Positions 19,782 to 29,894 of a stretch of 64,000 nucleotides of DNA are shown here, one piece after another. The translations under genes were made by a program, and so were the position numbers. The stretch covers positions 620,001 through 684,000 of the forward strand of contig NZ_NERW01000003.1 in the NCBI RefSeq assembly GCF_003063505.1. The letters run 5' to 3'. Below the pieces are notes generated by a model that had not been told where the DNA came from, did no database searches, and saw nothing but the letters and a program-made list of their open reading frames with translations. This DNA comes from Limnohabitans sp. T6-20 (GTDB lineage Bacteria; Pseudomonadota; Gammaproteobacteria; Burkholderiales; Burkholderiaceae_C). Numbering within the stretch: the first letter of the stretch is position 1; each line of letters begins with the position of its first letter.

Positions 19782-22634
19782 ATGAAACAGGCCTCCTCAG
19801 ACCAGCACGCCGCAGCCAAACCGCCCCGCGCCACACCTCGCACCGAAAAACGCGACAGCGAACGCCCCCTGGTGGAAGACATTCGCCTGCTGGGCCGCAT
19901 TTTGGGTGACGTGATCCGCGTGCAAGAAGGCCCTGAGGCCTATGAGCTGGTCGAGCAAATCCGCAAACTCTCGGTGGCCTTTCGGCGTGACGCCGACCAC
20001 GAGGCCGACAAGGCCCTGAAAAAGCTGCTGAAAAACCTGCCCGGCGACCGCGCCGTGAGCGTGATCCGCGCCTTCACCTATTTCAGCCACTTGGCCAATT
20101 TGGCTGAAGACCGCCACCATATCCGTCGCCGCGCCATTCACGAGCGTGCGGGCCACACGCAAGAAGGCAGCATCGACGTGGCGCTGCAGCGCCTGCGCTG
20201 GGCGGGCATCACGCCGCGCAGCATCTCGGACATGCTGGCCACCAGCTATGTCTCGCCTGTGCTCACGGCCCACCCCACCGAAGTGCAGCGCCAAAGCATT
20301 CTGGACGCCGAGCGCGACATCGCCCACCTGCTGACCGAGCGCGATGCCATCAAGGCGCGCGCCGCTGCCGTCAACGCCGCCAAAGACGCGCTGACCCCCA
20401 AAGAACTGGCCGCCAACGAGCTGCAAATGCGCGCCCGCGTGATGCAGCTGTGGCAAACCCGCTTGCTGCGCTTCACCAAACTCACCGTGGCCGACGAGAT
20501 CGAAAACGCACTGAGCTATTACGAAGCCACCTTTTTGCGCGAAATTCCCAAGCTTTATGCCGAGCTGGAAGAGGCGCTGCCCGGTCAGCCCATTGCCAGC
20601 TTCTTGCGCATGGGCCAGTGGATTGGTGGCGACCGCGACGGTAACCCCAATGTGACCGCGCAAACGCTGGAACATGCCTTGACCCGCCAAAGCGATGTGG
20701 CCATGCGCCACTACCTGACCGAAGTGCATTACCTGGGCAGCGAGCTGTCGTTGTCGGCCATGCTGGTGCCCTTTGGCCCCGAGATGCTGGCCTTGGCCGC
20801 GCAATCGCCCGACACCAACGAACACCGCCAGGACGAGCCTTACCGCCGGGCGCTCACAGGCATTTACGCCCGCCTGGCCGCCACATTGAAAGTCCTAACA
20901 GGGGGTGAAGCCGCACGCCACGCCGTGGTCCCGCAAAACCCCTATGCCAGCGCCGAAGAATTTCTGGCCGATTTGCGCACCATCGAAGCCTCTTTGTGCA
21001 GCCACCACGCCGAAGCCGTGGCCGCCCAGCGCCTGCACCCGCTGATACGCGCCGTGGAAGTTTTCGGCTTCCACTTGGCCACCGTGGACCTGCGCCAAAG
21101 CTCGGACAAGCACGAAGAGGTGGTGGCCGAACTGCTGACCGCTGCACGCGTGGAAAAGAACTACAGCCAGCTGGACGAACACGCCAAGCAAGCCCTGCTG
21201 CTGGGCCTGCTCAACGACGCCCGCCCGCTGCGCGTGCCAGGTGCCGACTACAGCGCGCACGCCGTGTCGGAACTGGCCATTTTTGAAATGGCACGCCGCA
21301 TGCTGGCCAGCTTTGGCAAGCAAGCCATTCGCCACTACATCATCAGCCACACCGAAACCGTGAGCGATTTGCTGGAAGTGCTGCTGCTGCAAAAAGAAGT
21401 CGGGCTGCTGCGTGGCACCCTGGACGGCGAAGCACACAACGACCTGATCGTGGTGCCGCTGTTCGAGACCATCGAAGACCTGCGCAACGCCGCGCCCATC
21501 ATGCGCGACTTCTACGCCCTGCCCGGCGTGGCGGCGCAGGTAGCACGCTCCGGTGGCGAACAAGACATCATGCTGGGCTATTCGGACAGCAACAAGGACG
21601 GCGGCATCTTCACAAGCAACTGGGAGCTGTACCGCGCCGAAATCGCCCTGGTGGCCTTGTTTGACAAACTGCAAAGCAGCCACGGCATCACGCTGCGCAT
21701 GTTCCATGGCCGCGGCGGCACCGTGGGCCGGGGCGGTGGCCCCAGCTACCAAGCCATCCTAGCCCAGCCCCCAGGCACTGTGCGCGGCCAGATCCGCCTG
21801 ACCGAACAAGGCGAAGTCATTGGCTCCAAATACGCCAACCCCGAAATCGGCCGCCGCAACCTGGAAACCCTGGTCGCAGCCACCCTGGAGGCCACGCTGC
21901 TGCAACCCACCAAACCCGCCACGCGGGCATTTCTGGACGCTGCGGCAGAACTGTCAGAAGCCAGCATGAATGCCTACCGCGCCCTGGTGTACGAGACCCC
22001 CGGCTTCACGGATTACTTTTTTGGCGCCACCCCGCTCAAGGAACTGACGCAGCTGAACATCGGCTCACGCCCCGCATCGCGCAAAGCGCTTGAAAAAATC
22101 GAAGACCTGCGCGCCATCCCCTGGGGCTTCAGCTGGGGCCAATGCCGCTTGACGCTGCCCGGCTGGCTGGGCTTTGGATCGGCCGTGGCCGCTTTTCTCG
22201 ACAAGCCCGAGGCTGCAGAGCGCAAAGCCGCGCTGGCCTTGCTGCAAAAGATGTACCGCCAATGGCCGTTTTTCCGCACCCTGCTGTCCAACATGGACAT
22301 GGTGCTGGCCAAGAGCGACCTGGCCCTGGCCTCGCGCTACGCCGAACTGGTGAGCGACAGCCGCCTGCGCAAAAAGATCTTTGCCGCCATCGAGGCCGAA
22401 TGGCACCGCACCGCCGACGCGCTGGCCCAGATCACGGGCGAAAAGAACCGCCTGGCCAGCAACCCGGCGCTGGACCGGTCCATTCGACACCGCTTCCCCT
22501 ACATCGACCCGCTGCACCACCTGCAAGTCGAGCTGATCCGCCGCTACCGGGCGGGCTTGGCCGACGAGCGCGTGCAGCGTGGTATTCACATTTCGATCAA
22601 CGGGATTGCGGCGGGGCTGCGGAATACGGGTTAA
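19782..22634 (+). CDS. ppc: Phosphoenolpyruvate carboxylase
   Basis: 950 residues from the ATG at 19782. It carboxylates PEP to oxaloacetate to refill the TCA cycle. Active-site motifs are VLTAHPTEV (His164), [10 protein letters not shown] and [16 protein letters not shown] (around His642), with a C-terminal NTG as is usual for the family. A TTG further upstream would extend the protein by 15 residues through the poly-C run and is less likely. Divergent from hemC. Confidence 0.97.
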   Translation: MKQASSDQHAAAKPPRATPRTEKRDSERPLVEDIRLLGRILGDVIRVQEGPEAYELVEQIRKLSVAFRRDADHEADKALKKLLKNLPGDRAVSVIRAFTYFSHLANLAEDRHHIRRRAIHERAGHTQEGSIDVALQRLRWAGITPRSISDMLATSYVSPVLTAHPTEVQRQSILDAERDIAHLLTERDAIKARAAAVNAAKDALTPKELAANELQMRARVMQLWQTRLLRFTKLTVADEIENALSYYEATFLREIPKLYAELEEALPGQPIASFLRMGQWIGGDRDGNPNVTAQTLEHALTRQSDVAMRHYLTEVHYLGSELSLSAMLVPFGPEMLALAAQSPDTNEHRQDEPYRRALTGIYARLAATLKVLTGGEAARHAVVPQNPYASAEEFLADLRTIEASLCSHHAEAVAAQRLHPLIRAVEVFGFHLATVDLRQSSDKHEEVVAELLTAARVEKNYSQLDEHAKQALLLGLLNDARPLRVPGADYSAHAVSELAIFEMARRMLASFGKQAIRHYIISHTETVSDLLEVLLLQKEVGLLRGTLDGEAHNDLIVVPLFETIEDLRNAAPIMRDFYALPGVAAQVARSGGEQDIMLGYSDSNKDGGIFTSNWELYRAEIALVALFDKLQSSHGITLRMFHGRGGTVGRGGGPSYQAILAQPPGTVRGQIRLTEQGEVIGSKYANPEIGRRNLETLVAATLEATLLQPTKPATRAFLDAAAELSEASMNAYRALVYETPGFTDYFFGATPLKELTQLNIGSRPASRKALEKIEDLRAIPWGFSWGQCRLTLPGWLGFGSAVAAFLDKPEAAERKAALALLQKMYRQWPFFRTLLSNMDMVLAKSDLALASRYAELVSDSRLRKKIFAAIEAEWHRTADALAQITGEKNRLASNPALDRSIRHRFPYIDPLHHLQVELIRRYRAGLADERVQRGIHISINGIAAGLRNTG

Positions 22635-22685
22635 GGAGGGGCGGACGCCCGATCGTTTAGCCCTATTTAGCCCTAGTATTGGAGG

Positions 22686-23357
22686 ATGAAACGACCCTTG
22701 TTCACCATTCTCCGGCAGGTTCGGGCCCGCATCCGCCTGGTCAGTGCCACCCTGTTTGGCGTGGCGCTGCACCTGGCGCTGCCGCCGAACTGGCCCACGC
22801 TCACCACCACCCGAATTTTGCTGTGCTGGAACGCCGCTGTTGCGCTTTACCTGCTGATGGCGCTGTGGGTCATGGCGCAATCGAATGTGGACAACATGCG
22901 CCAGCGAGCCTACCGACAGGACGAGGGCCAAAAAACCATTCTGCTGCTCACCATCGGCGCAGTGCTGGCCAGTCTGGTCGCCATCGTGGCCGAGCTGTCC
23001 ACCATCAAATCGCTCAGCGGCAGCGACAAGCTGCTGCACATCGGCCTGACCGGGGCCACCGTGGCCAGTTCGTGGGTGTTCATGCACCTGATGTTTGCCA
23101 TGCACTATGCCCACGATTACTACCTGAGCGGGCGTCACGGGCGCGAGCCAGGGCTGGCTTTTCCGCAAGAGCCTGCGCCTGACTACTGGGACTTTCTGTA
23201 TTTTTCGGCCGTGATCGGCACCTCAGGCCAGACGGCGGACGTGTCGTTCACCTCCAAAGCCATGCGCCGCACAGGCCTGGTGCACTGCGTGCTGGCCTAC
23301 TTCTACAACACCACCGTGCTGGCCCTGACGATCAACATTGCCGCCAGCCTGATGTGA
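22686..23357 (+). CDS. DUF1345 family integral membrane protein
   Basis: 223 residues with about five hydrophobic helices and the conserved WDFLYFSAVIGTSGQTADV segment that marks DUF1345. The function is unknown. The ATG has TTGGAGG 2 nt upstream. It follows ppc by 51 nt; that gap holds two direct copies of TTTAGCCCTA. Probably transcribed with or just after ppc. Confidence 0.85.
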   Translation: MKRPLFTILRQVRARIRLVSATLFGVALHLALPPNWPTLTTTRILLCWNAAVALYLLMALWVMAQSNVDNMRQRAYRQDEGQKTILLLTIGAVLASLVAIVAELSTIKSLSGSDKLLHIGLTGATVASSWVFMHLMFAMHYAHDYYLSGRHGREPGLAFPQEPAPDYWDFLYFSAVIGTSGQTADVSFTSKAMRRTGLVHCVLAYFYNTTVLALTINIAASLM

Positions 23358-23386
23358 ACCCGGCCGGGGTCTGCCCCTGCGCCCGA

Positions 23387-23392
23387 TAAAAT
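23387..23392 (+). promoter_or_regulatory. Possible -10 box for argH
   Basis: TAAAAT (within CGATAAAATCCC) lies about 10 nt before the argH ATG. It would give a leaderless or near-leaderless mRNA. No good -35 is visible, so this is tentative. Confidence 0.35.
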
Positions 23393-23401
23393 CCCCTACT
23401 T

Positions 23402-24850
23402 ATGACAAACCAACTCGACAAAAAATCCCAGGCCTGGTCCGCGCTCTTTTCTGAACCCATGAGCGAGTTGGTCAAGCGCTACACCGCCAGCGTGTTCTTT
23501 GACAAGCGCCTGTGGCAAGCCGACATCCAGGGCTCGCTGGCACACGCTGAGATGCTGGCTACGCAAAAGATCATCGGCGCGCAAGACCTGGCCGACATCC
23601 AACGCGGCATGGCGCAGATCACGCAAGAGATCGAATCCGGTGCTTTCGAGTGGAAGCTCGACCTGGAAGACGTGCACCTGAACATCGAAGCGCGCCTGAC
23701 CGCCCTGGTGGGCGATGCGGGCAAGCGCCTGCACACCGGCCGCAGCCGCAACGACCAAGTGGCCACCGACGTGCGCCTGTGGTTGCGCAGCGAGATGGAT
23801 CTGATCATTGATTTGCTGGTCGACCTGCAAAAGTCGCTGGTCGATGTGGCCGAGCAAAACGTCGAGGTGATCGTGCCCGGCTTCACCCACCTGCAAGTGG
23901 CCCAGCCCGTGAGCTTTGCGCACCACCTGCTGGCCTATGTCGAGATGTTTGCCCGCGATGCCGAGCGCATGAGTGACGTGCGCCGCCGCACCAACCGCCT
24001 GCCATTGGGCAGCGCCGCTCTGGCGGGCACAACCTACCCGCTGGACCGCGAACGCGTGGCCCGCACCCTGGGCATGGTCGACGAGCAAGGCAACCCACAG
24101 GTCTGCCAAAACAGCCTGGATGGCGTGAGCGACCGTGACTTCGCCATCGAATTCACCGCAGCGGCCAGCCTGTGCATGGTGCACATCAGCCGCATGTCGG
24201 AAGAACTGATCTTGTGGATGAGCCAGAACTTTGGCTTTGTGCGCATTGCCGACCGCTTCACCACCGGCTCGTCGATCATGCCGCAGAAGAAAAACCCCGA
24301 CGTGCCCGAACTGGCGCGCGGCAAAACCGGCCGCGTGGTCGGCCACCTGATGGGCCTGATCACCCTGATGAAAGGCCAGCCCCTGGCCTACAACAAAGAC
24401 AACCAGGAAGACAAAGAGCCGCTGTTCGACACCGTCGACACGCTCAAAGACACCCTGCGCATCTTCAGCGAAATGGTTGGCGGCCAGCTCAACCCCGCCA
24501 CAGGCCAAAAAGAAGGCGGCATCACTGTGAATGCCGCCGCCATGGAAGCGGCCGTGAAAAAAGGCTACGCCACCGCCACGGATCTGGCCGACTACCTGGT
24601 CAAAAAAGGCCTGCCCTTCCGCGACGCCCACGAAGTGGTGGCCCACGCCGTCAAGACCGCCCAAGGCTTGGGCGTGGACCTTTCAGAGCTGCCGCTCGAA
24701 ACCCTGCAAAAGTTCGACAGCCGCATCGAAGCCGATGTGTTTGGGCCGCTCAGCCTGCAAGGCTCGCTGAACGCCCGCAACACCCTAGGCGGCACGGCGC
24801 CCGCGCAGGTGCGTTTGCAGATTGCACGTCACCGCAGCCGTTTGGCTTGA
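23402..24850 (+). CDS. argH: Argininosuccinate lyase
   Basis: 482 residues. It splits argininosuccinate into arginine and fumarate. The fumarase/aspartase signature [12 protein letters not shown] is at about residues 289-300 with the catalytic Ser, and [13 protein letters not shown] is near residue 110. The start is [10 protein letters not shown]. No Shine-Dalgarno is obvious, in line with the close -10-like box. Single gene, convergent with the next. Confidence 0.97.
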   Translation: MTNQLDKKSQAWSALFSEPMSELVKRYTASVFFDKRLWQADIQGSLAHAEMLATQKIIGAQDLADIQRGMAQITQEIESGAFEWKLDLEDVHLNIEARLTALVGDAGKRLHTGRSRNDQVATDVRLWLRSEMDLIIDLLVDLQKSLVDVAEQNVEVIVPGFTHLQVAQPVSFAHHLLAYVEMFARDAERMSDVRRRTNRLPLGSAALAGTTYPLDRERVARTLGMVDEQGNPQVCQNSLDGVSDRDFAIEFTAAASLCMVHISRMSEELILWMSQNFGFVRIADRFTTGSSIMPQKKNPDVPELARGKTGRVVGHLMGLITLMKGQPLAYNKDNQEDKEPLFDTVDTLKDTLRIFSEMVGGQLNPATGQKEGGITVNAAAMEAAVKKGYATATDLADYLVKKGLPFRDAHEVVAHAVKTAQGLGVDLSELPLETLQKFDSRIEADVFGPLSLQGSLNARNTLGGTAPAQVRLQIARHRSRLA

Positions 24851-24857
24851 CGGCCCC

Positions 24858-24882
24858 ATCAGCGCTGCACAGCAGCGCTGAT
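24858..24882. terminator. Hairpin between convergent argH and a hypothetical gene
   Basis: ATCAGCGCTG-CACAG-CAGCGCTGAT, a perfect 10-bp stem directly after argH and touching the stop codon of the minus-strand gene. There is no T-run, so termination is not certain. Confidence 0.5.
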
Positions 24883-25535
24883 CACCCCCACTCCCGCCCC
24901 AGCCTGGGCGCTGACACCCCTTTTTGCAGGCGGATCACCGGCACGGCCATGCTGATCACGCGGGGTTTTTCGTCCTTGAGCAGCACCACATTCAAGAACA
25001 AGGTGCCCAAGCCTTTTTCGGTTTTGAAGATGCCCCAGCGCCGCTTGGGCGCGATGGCGGCCAGCAGGGCTTGTTCATCCCAATCGTCACTCAAAGGCAG
25101 GTAGCTGTAGGCCTGTTCGCGGTGACGCAACATCACATGGGTGTAGCTGTAACCCGCAATCGGCTGGCCATCAGTGCCGATGGGGCGGAACTTGATTTCG
25201 TAATCACCCGTGGCAGTGTTGCCGTGGGCGCAGCGCCCCGCATGGATGCCTTTGGCGAACTTGAAATTGGGTCGCCCAATGACCAATGGTGCGTCCATCA
25301 GGTTGCGCAGCTCGATGTTGAGCACATTGGGGTAGTTTTTGTGCCCCGTCCCCATCGAGTAGGTCAGGTGAACCGAAAACTCGGGAATTTTCTTTTTGCT
25401 GCCGCCGATCACAAAGGCCGAAATCAGCAATCCGGAGCCTGCCGTGATGAAGTCCCACAGCCCCTGGTCTTTGGCCCATTTGATCCAGGTCAGCGGCATT
25501 TGGACCCAAGTCCAGAAATCGTCAGTGAAAATCAT
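24882..25535 (-). CDS. Hypothetical protein with one membrane segment
   Basis: 217 residues. An N-terminal amphipathic/aromatic part (MIFTDDFWTWVQMPLTWIKW) and a hydrophobic segment (about 30-44, FITAGSGLLISAFVIGG) precede a soluble domain rich in beta-type sequence (PEFSVHLTY, NVLNIELRNLMDAPLVIGR). I do not recognise the family. It resembles small anchored proteins found as single genes, and the residue composition is that of a real protein. Convergent with argH. Confidence 0.65.
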   Translation of the reverse strand: MIFTDDFWTWVQMPLTWIKWAKDQGLWDFITAGSGLLISAFVIGGSKKKIPEFSVHLTYSMGTGHKNYPNVLNIELRNLMDAPLVIGRPNFKFAKGIHAGRCAHGNTATGDYEIKFRPIGTDGQPIAGYSYTHVMLRHREQAYSYLPLSDDWDEQALLAAIAPKRRWGIFKTEKGLGTLFLNVVLLKDEKPRVISMAVPVIRLQKGVSAPRLGREWG

Positions 25536-25547
25536 GGGTCATTTTAA

Positions 25548-25817
25548 TCAACTATAAGTATTCAAAATATTCACCAATAAGCTCCCGTTGGCGCCCATCC
25601 AGCTCGCTTGATTTCGATCCCAGCGCAGCAAACGAGTCGCCTGCAAGGCCTCACTGCGGCCCAAACGCTGGATGACGGCCACCGCAACAGCGGCAAAGTC
25701 AGGGCCATGGTGAGTCCGCACACAGACCCCGAAGACCCATCGCGCAAGACTTGACGTTTTGACGCGCCAAGGCGCAAAGCACCTCTCTCGGTTTGGAGAA
25801 GACGGATGAGGCCACAA
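25548..25817 (-). other. Gene-poor stretch with a doubtful 89-codon frame
   Basis: Between the hypothetical gene and the methyltransferase lie 293 nt. One minus-strand frame has protein-like composition (for example VRTHHGPDFAAVAVAVIQRL) but no good start and no known domain. It may be a gene remnant. I do not claim a gene. Confidence 0.25.
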
Positions 25818-25828
25818 GGAGACACGCC

Positions 25829-26671
25829 ATGCAGTTCAGAGCCCACTCATCTTTGGTCGAAAACCTGACGGGTGTGCCGCGCACCTTGTTGATACCTTTG
25901 GTGGCACGCGCTAATGGGGGAACGACGTTCCCCTTGCTCGAACCCAACGACCGCTATGCCCAAGAACTGCTCACCGCCATGGGTGCCGAAGTGAAAACTT
26001 CGGGTCATGACGCCCCCACGTTTGTCAACGTGCTTTGGCGCACTGTCCTGATCAAAGAACTGGGCAGTGATTTTTTCTCTCGTGCGCCCCAAAGTCCCGG
26101 CATCAATTTGGGTGCAGGTCTGGCACATTATTTTCAGTGGCTGGGCAACGGCAAAAACACCTGGATCGATGTGGACCTGGAGCAGGTGATCGACTTGCGC
26201 AAATCGTTTTTGCCCGATTCATCTTCGCATTGCCTCAACCAGGCCATGGACATCACCCAGCCCGGTTGGTGGAACCGCCTGCCGCTGCACAAGCGTGACC
26301 ACAAGCGCCCGGTGTTTGTGGTCTGTGAAGGGGTTCTGATGTATTTGGAGCCCTGCAAGGTGCGCAGCATCATCCGGGAATTTGCCGAAAACGCGCCCGA
26401 AGGCTCCGAGTTGATCCTGGACTTCGTCTCGCCTTTGGCCGTGGGGCCCACCGCCGTGCTGCGGCACAACGAAGAAACTGGCGCACCGTTCGCGTGGGGC
26501 GTGCACAACGGCCTGGAAATTGCCCATTTGCACCCGAGACTTGAATTGCTTTCGCAACACAGCGTTTCAGAAGCTTATGGACTGGGCGCATCTTGGGCCG
26601 ACATGTATTGGGGCCTGTTGATGGGCGGCCCTGTTTATGGATTGGCGCATCTGAGGGTGACTGAACCCTGA
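25829..26671 (+). CDS. LCM-family class I SAM-dependent methyltransferase
   Basis: 280 residues. The pattern INLGAGLAHYF (SAM motif I), IDVDLEQVIDLRK (acidic residue binding ribose) and VVCEGVLMYLEP is typical of the leucine carboxyl methyltransferase/Ppm1 family. In bacteria these are often small-molecule O-methyltransferases. The target is unknown. The ATG at 25829 has AAGGAG 7 nt upstream. It stands alone. Confidence 0.82.
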   Translation: MQFRAHSSLVENLTGVPRTLLIPLVARANGGTTFPLLEPNDRYAQELLTAMGAEVKTSGHDAPTFVNVLWRTVLIKELGSDFFSRAPQSPGINLGAGLAHYFQWLGNGKNTWIDVDLEQVIDLRKSFLPDSSSHCLNQAMDITQPGWWNRLPLHKRDHKRPVFVVCEGVLMYLEPCKVRSIIREFAENAPEGSELILDFVSPLAVGPTAVLRHNEETGAPFAWGVHNGLEIAHLHPRLELLSQHSVSEAYGLGASWADMYWGLLMGGPVYGLAHLRVTEP

Positions 26672-26778
26672 GAAACACCCCGGGCTGGGCGGTTGAAGAG
26701 GTGGCAATAAGTCACGCAGCAGCGACATCCGTGATAATTCGCGGGCGATTTGCCGCTTCCAACAACTTCGACAACACC

Positions 26779-27273
26779 ATGCAAACCTCCACCGCCGCCC
26801 CCGAACTGATGCACTGGACAGACTCGCTCAACACGGGCGATGCACGCATGGACGAAACCCACCAGGAGTTCGTGGACATGATCAACCAGATCCTGGCCAC
26901 CCCTGAAGACGAGCAACTGCCGGTTTACAAAGCGTTTTTGGCCCACACGGTGGAACACTTTGCGCAAGAAGAGCGCTGGATGCTGGCCACCGGCTTTTCG
27001 GCCGACAACTGCCACGCCGAGCACCACGCCACCATTTTGGAGACCATGCGCGTGGTCGAAGCCCACTACCTGGACACCGACAAACAGATCATCACCCGCC
27101 TGGCCGAAGCGCTGGCCGAGTGGTTTCCGGGCCACGCCAACAGCATGGACGCAGGCCTGGCCGCGCACCTGAAATCGGTCGGCTTTGACAGCGAGACCGA
27201 AACCCTGGCCGACCCATCGGCCATCAAAAACGTGACCATGTCGGGCTGCGGCAGCGTCAGCTGCACCAGCTGA
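26779..27273 (+). CDS. Bacteriohemerythrin-like protein
   Basis: 164 residues. The di-iron binding pattern of hemerythrin is visible: DETHQEFVDMIN, HTVEHFAQEERWM, CHAEHHATIL and HLKSVGF, giving the His/Glu/Asp ligands in four helices. Bacterial hemerythrins bind O2 or sense it. A C-terminal SGCGSVSC tail with two Cys is unusual and may be a metal or redox site. The gene has a GATAAT-like -10 element about 50 nt upstream. Confidence 0.88.
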   Translation: MQTSTAAPELMHWTDSLNTGDARMDETHQEFVDMINQILATPEDEQLPVYKAFLAHTVEHFAQEERWMLATGFSADNCHAEHHATILETMRVVEAHYLDTDKQIITRLAEALAEWFPGHANSMDAGLAAHLKSVGFDSETETLADPSAIKNVTMSGCGSVSCTS

Positions 27274-27403
27274 ACTTGCCGGGCGCAAGGCCCGCAAGAC
27301 AAGAAATTTCAAAGCGGCTGTCTCAAGTTTCACAAGCTGCAGGCCACTCGGGGGCTAGGATGGCGGCTCGTTTAAAACAAATGCCCCATCCGGAGACTGC
27401 CCC

Positions 27404-28558
27404 ATGCCCGTGATCACCAACATCGAAGACCTGCGCGTTCTGGCCGAAAAGCGCGTGCCGCGCATGTTTTACGACTACGCCGACAGCGGCTCGTGGACCG
27501 AGGGCACCTACCGCGCCAACGAAAGCGACTTCCACAAAATCAAGCTGCGCCAGCGCGTGGCGGTGAACATGGAAAACCGCACCACCGCCACCAGGATGGT
27601 GGGCATCGACACCAAAATGCCCGTGTGCATCGCCCCCGTGGGCCTGACCGGCATGCAACACGCCGACGGTGAAATGCACGCCGCCATGGCCGCCAAAAAG
27701 TTCGGTATCCCCTTCACGCTGTCGACCATGAGCATCTGCTCCATCGAAGACATCGCAGCCCACACGCAAGCCCCGTTTTGGTTTCAGCTTTACATGATGC
27801 GTGACCGCGACGCCATGGTGCGCATGATCGACCGCTGCAAGGCTGCCAACGTGAGCGCCCTGGTGCTCACGCTCGATTTGCAGGTGATCGGCCAGCGCCA
27901 CAAAGACCTCAAAAACGGCCTGACCGCGCCACCCCGCCCCACCCTTGCCAACATCATCAACCTGATGACCAAGCCCCGCTGGTGCTTAGGGATGGCGGGC
28001 ACCAAACGCCACACTTTTGGCAACCTGGTCGGGCATGTGAAAGCTGTGACCAACATGAAGTCGCTGGCCTCGTGGACCAACGAGCAGTTTGACCCCACGC
28101 TCAACTGGGAAGACATCGCCTGGGTCAAGAAGCAATGGGGCGGCAAGCTGATCTTGAAAGGCATCATGGACGTGGAAGACGCCAAACTGGCGGTGGCCAG
28201 CGGGGCCGACGCGATTGTGGTCAGCAACCACGGCGGCCGCCAGCTCGACGGCGCGCCCAGCAGCATCGAAGCCCTGCCAGCCATCGTGGCGGCCGTGGGC
28301 AGCCAGATCGAGGTCTGGATGGACGGCGGCATCCGCAGCGGCCAGGACGTGCTCAAGGCCTGGGCGCTGGGTGCCAAAGGCACCATGATCGGCCGCGCCA
28401 TGGTTTATGGCCTGGGTGCCATGGGCGAAGCAGGTGTGACAAAAGCCCTGCAAATCATCCACAAAGAGCTGGACGTGACCATGGCCTTTTGCGGCCACAC
28501 CAACATCCAGAACGTGGACACCAACATCTTGCTGCCGGGCACCTTTCCGAAGGCGTAA
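27404..28558 (+). CDS. FMN-dependent alpha-hydroxy-acid oxidase/dehydrogenase
   Basis: 384 residues, glycolate oxidase/L-lactate dehydrogenase (LldD) fold. Marked by FYDYADSGSW, the PVGLTGMQHADGE segment, VVSNHGGRQLDGAPSS (catalytic His and substrate Arg) and WMDGGIRSGQDVLKA (FMN phosphate). Oxidises L-lactate or a related 2-hydroxy acid; the substrate cannot be fixed from sequence. No lld regulator or permease is adjacent. Confidence 0.9.
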   Translation: MPVITNIEDLRVLAEKRVPRMFYDYADSGSWTEGTYRANESDFHKIKLRQRVAVNMENRTTATRMVGIDTKMPVCIAPVGLTGMQHADGEMHAAMAAKKFGIPFTLSTMSICSIEDIAAHTQAPFWFQLYMMRDRDAMVRMIDRCKAANVSALVLTLDLQVIGQRHKDLKNGLTAPPRPTLANIINLMTKPRWCLGMAGTKRHTFGNLVGHVKAVTNMKSLASWTNEQFDPTLNWEDIAWVKKQWGGKLILKGIMDVEDAKLAVASGADAIVVSNHGGRQLDGAPSSIEALPAIVAAVGSQIEVWMDGGIRSGQDVLKAWALGAKGTMIGRAMVYGLGAMGEAGVTKALQIIHKELDVTMAFCGHTNIQNVDTNILLPGTFPKA

Positions 28559-28619
28559 ACCTGTTCAAAGCGCAACTCATGGGGCGTGGCGGGCCTGTGG
28601 CTCGCGCTATGCTTGAAGG

Positions 28620-29894
28620 GTGACTGCTCCCCCCCCGCCCATCCGCCGCATTGCCCACCTCGACATGGACGCGTTTTACGCATCCTGCGAGCTGCTGCGC
28701 TACCCGCAGCTCAAGGGCTTGCCGGTGGTCATTGGCGGAGGCCGCCGCAAAGAAGACGACCTGCTGGGCAAGCTGCAAGCGGCCTACCCCGATGGCGAAT
28801 GGACCGAAGAGACCTTTGCCGAACGGCTGGACCGGATTCCGGTGGATTTTTTCCCGCGCATCGAGGGCTACACCGGGCGCGGCGTGATCACCACCGCCAC
28901 CTATGCGGCACGGCAATTCGGCATCGGCTCGGCCATGGGCCTGATGAAAGCCGCCAAGCTCTGCCCGCAGGCCATTTTGTTGCCGGTGGACTTTGACCGT
29001 TACCGGCACTACTCGCGCACCTTCAAAAGCATCATCCTCGACATCGCACCCGTCATGCAGGACCGGGGCGTGGACGAGGTCTACATCGACTTCACCGACG
29101 TGCCCGGCGGCCAGCGCGAAGGCGGTCGGGTGCTGGCGCGCTTGATTCAGAAAAGCATTTTTGATGCCACAGGTCTGACCTGCTCAATCGGCGTGGCACC
29201 CAACAAGCTGATCGCCAAGATGGCCAGCGAGTTCAACAAACCGAACGGCATCTCCATCGTGCACGATGCCGACCTGCAAACCCTGATCTGGCCGCTGGCC
29301 TGCCGCAAGATCAACGGCGTGGGCCCCAAGGCCGATGAAAAGCTCAAAGGCTTTGGCATCCACACCATTGGCGAGCTGGCGGCACGCGAGCCGCACTGGC
29401 TGGTCGAGAACTTTGGCAAAAGCTACGGCGCCTGGCTGCACGAAGCCGCCTGGGGCCGCGACGACCGCCCGCTGGAAACCGCGAGCGAACCCGTCAGCAT
29501 GAGCCGCGAAACGACGTTTGAACGCGACCTGCACGCCGTGCGCGACCGGGCCGAGCTGGGCGCGGTCTTCACCCGGCTGTGCGAACAGGTGGCCGCCGAT
29601 TTGCAGCGCAAGGGCTACGAAGGCAAAACCATCGGCATCAAGCTGCGGTATGACAACTTTCAGGCCGTGACGCGCGACCAAAGCATCGACGGCCACACGG
29701 CTGACGCCAAACGCATCCGACAGGTGGCGGGCCAGTGCCTCAAGCGGGTGGACTTGTCGCGGCGGTTGCGACTGCTGGGGGTGAGGGTCGGGGCCCTGGT
29801 CAAGGCGGGGACAGTCGTGCCATCGACCGACCGCTACATTGCACCCGAGGAGACAACCCATGAACAAGCTGAACTGTTTTTCCCTGACAACTGA
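28620..29894 (+). CDS. dinB: DNA polymerase IV (Y-family)
   Basis: 424 residues. Catalytic carboxylates lie in HLDMDAFYASCE (Asp15) and DEVYIDF; fingers, palm, HhH (INGVGPKADEKLKGFG) and little-finger regions follow. An insertion in the N-terminal palm/fingers region (about 42-80, KEDDLLGK ... IPVDFFPR) is longer than in E. coli DinB. The C-terminus QAELFF is a beta-clamp binding motif. GTG at 28620 is the only possible start since an in-frame stop lies 6 nt before it. The 3' end overlaps the next gene by 35 nt. Confidence 0.93.
   Translation: MTAPPPPIRRIAHLDMDAFYASCELLRYPQLKGLPVVIGGGRRKEDDLLGKLQAAYPDGEWTEETFAERLDRIPVDFFPRIEGYTGRGVITTATYAARQFGIGSAMGLMKAAKLCPQAILLPVDFDRYRHYSRTFKSIILDIAPVMQDRGVDEVYIDFTDVPGGQREGGRVLARLIQKSIFDATGLTCSIGVAPNKLIAKMASEFNKPNGISIVHDADLQTLIWPLACRKINGVGPKADEKLKGFGIHTIGELAAREPHWLVENFGKSYGAWLHEAAWGRDDRPLETASEPVSMSRETTFERDLHAVRDRAELGAVFTRLCEQVAADLQRKGYEGKTIGIKLRYDNFQAVTRDQSIDGHTADAKRIRQVAGQCLKRVDLSRRLRLLGVRVGALVKAGTVVPSTDRYIAPEETTHEQAELFFPDN

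Noticed and set aside
25548..25817. Small protein gene before the LCM methyltransferase
   Set aside because: Protein-like composition but no start with a ribosome site, no domain; could only be a remnant.
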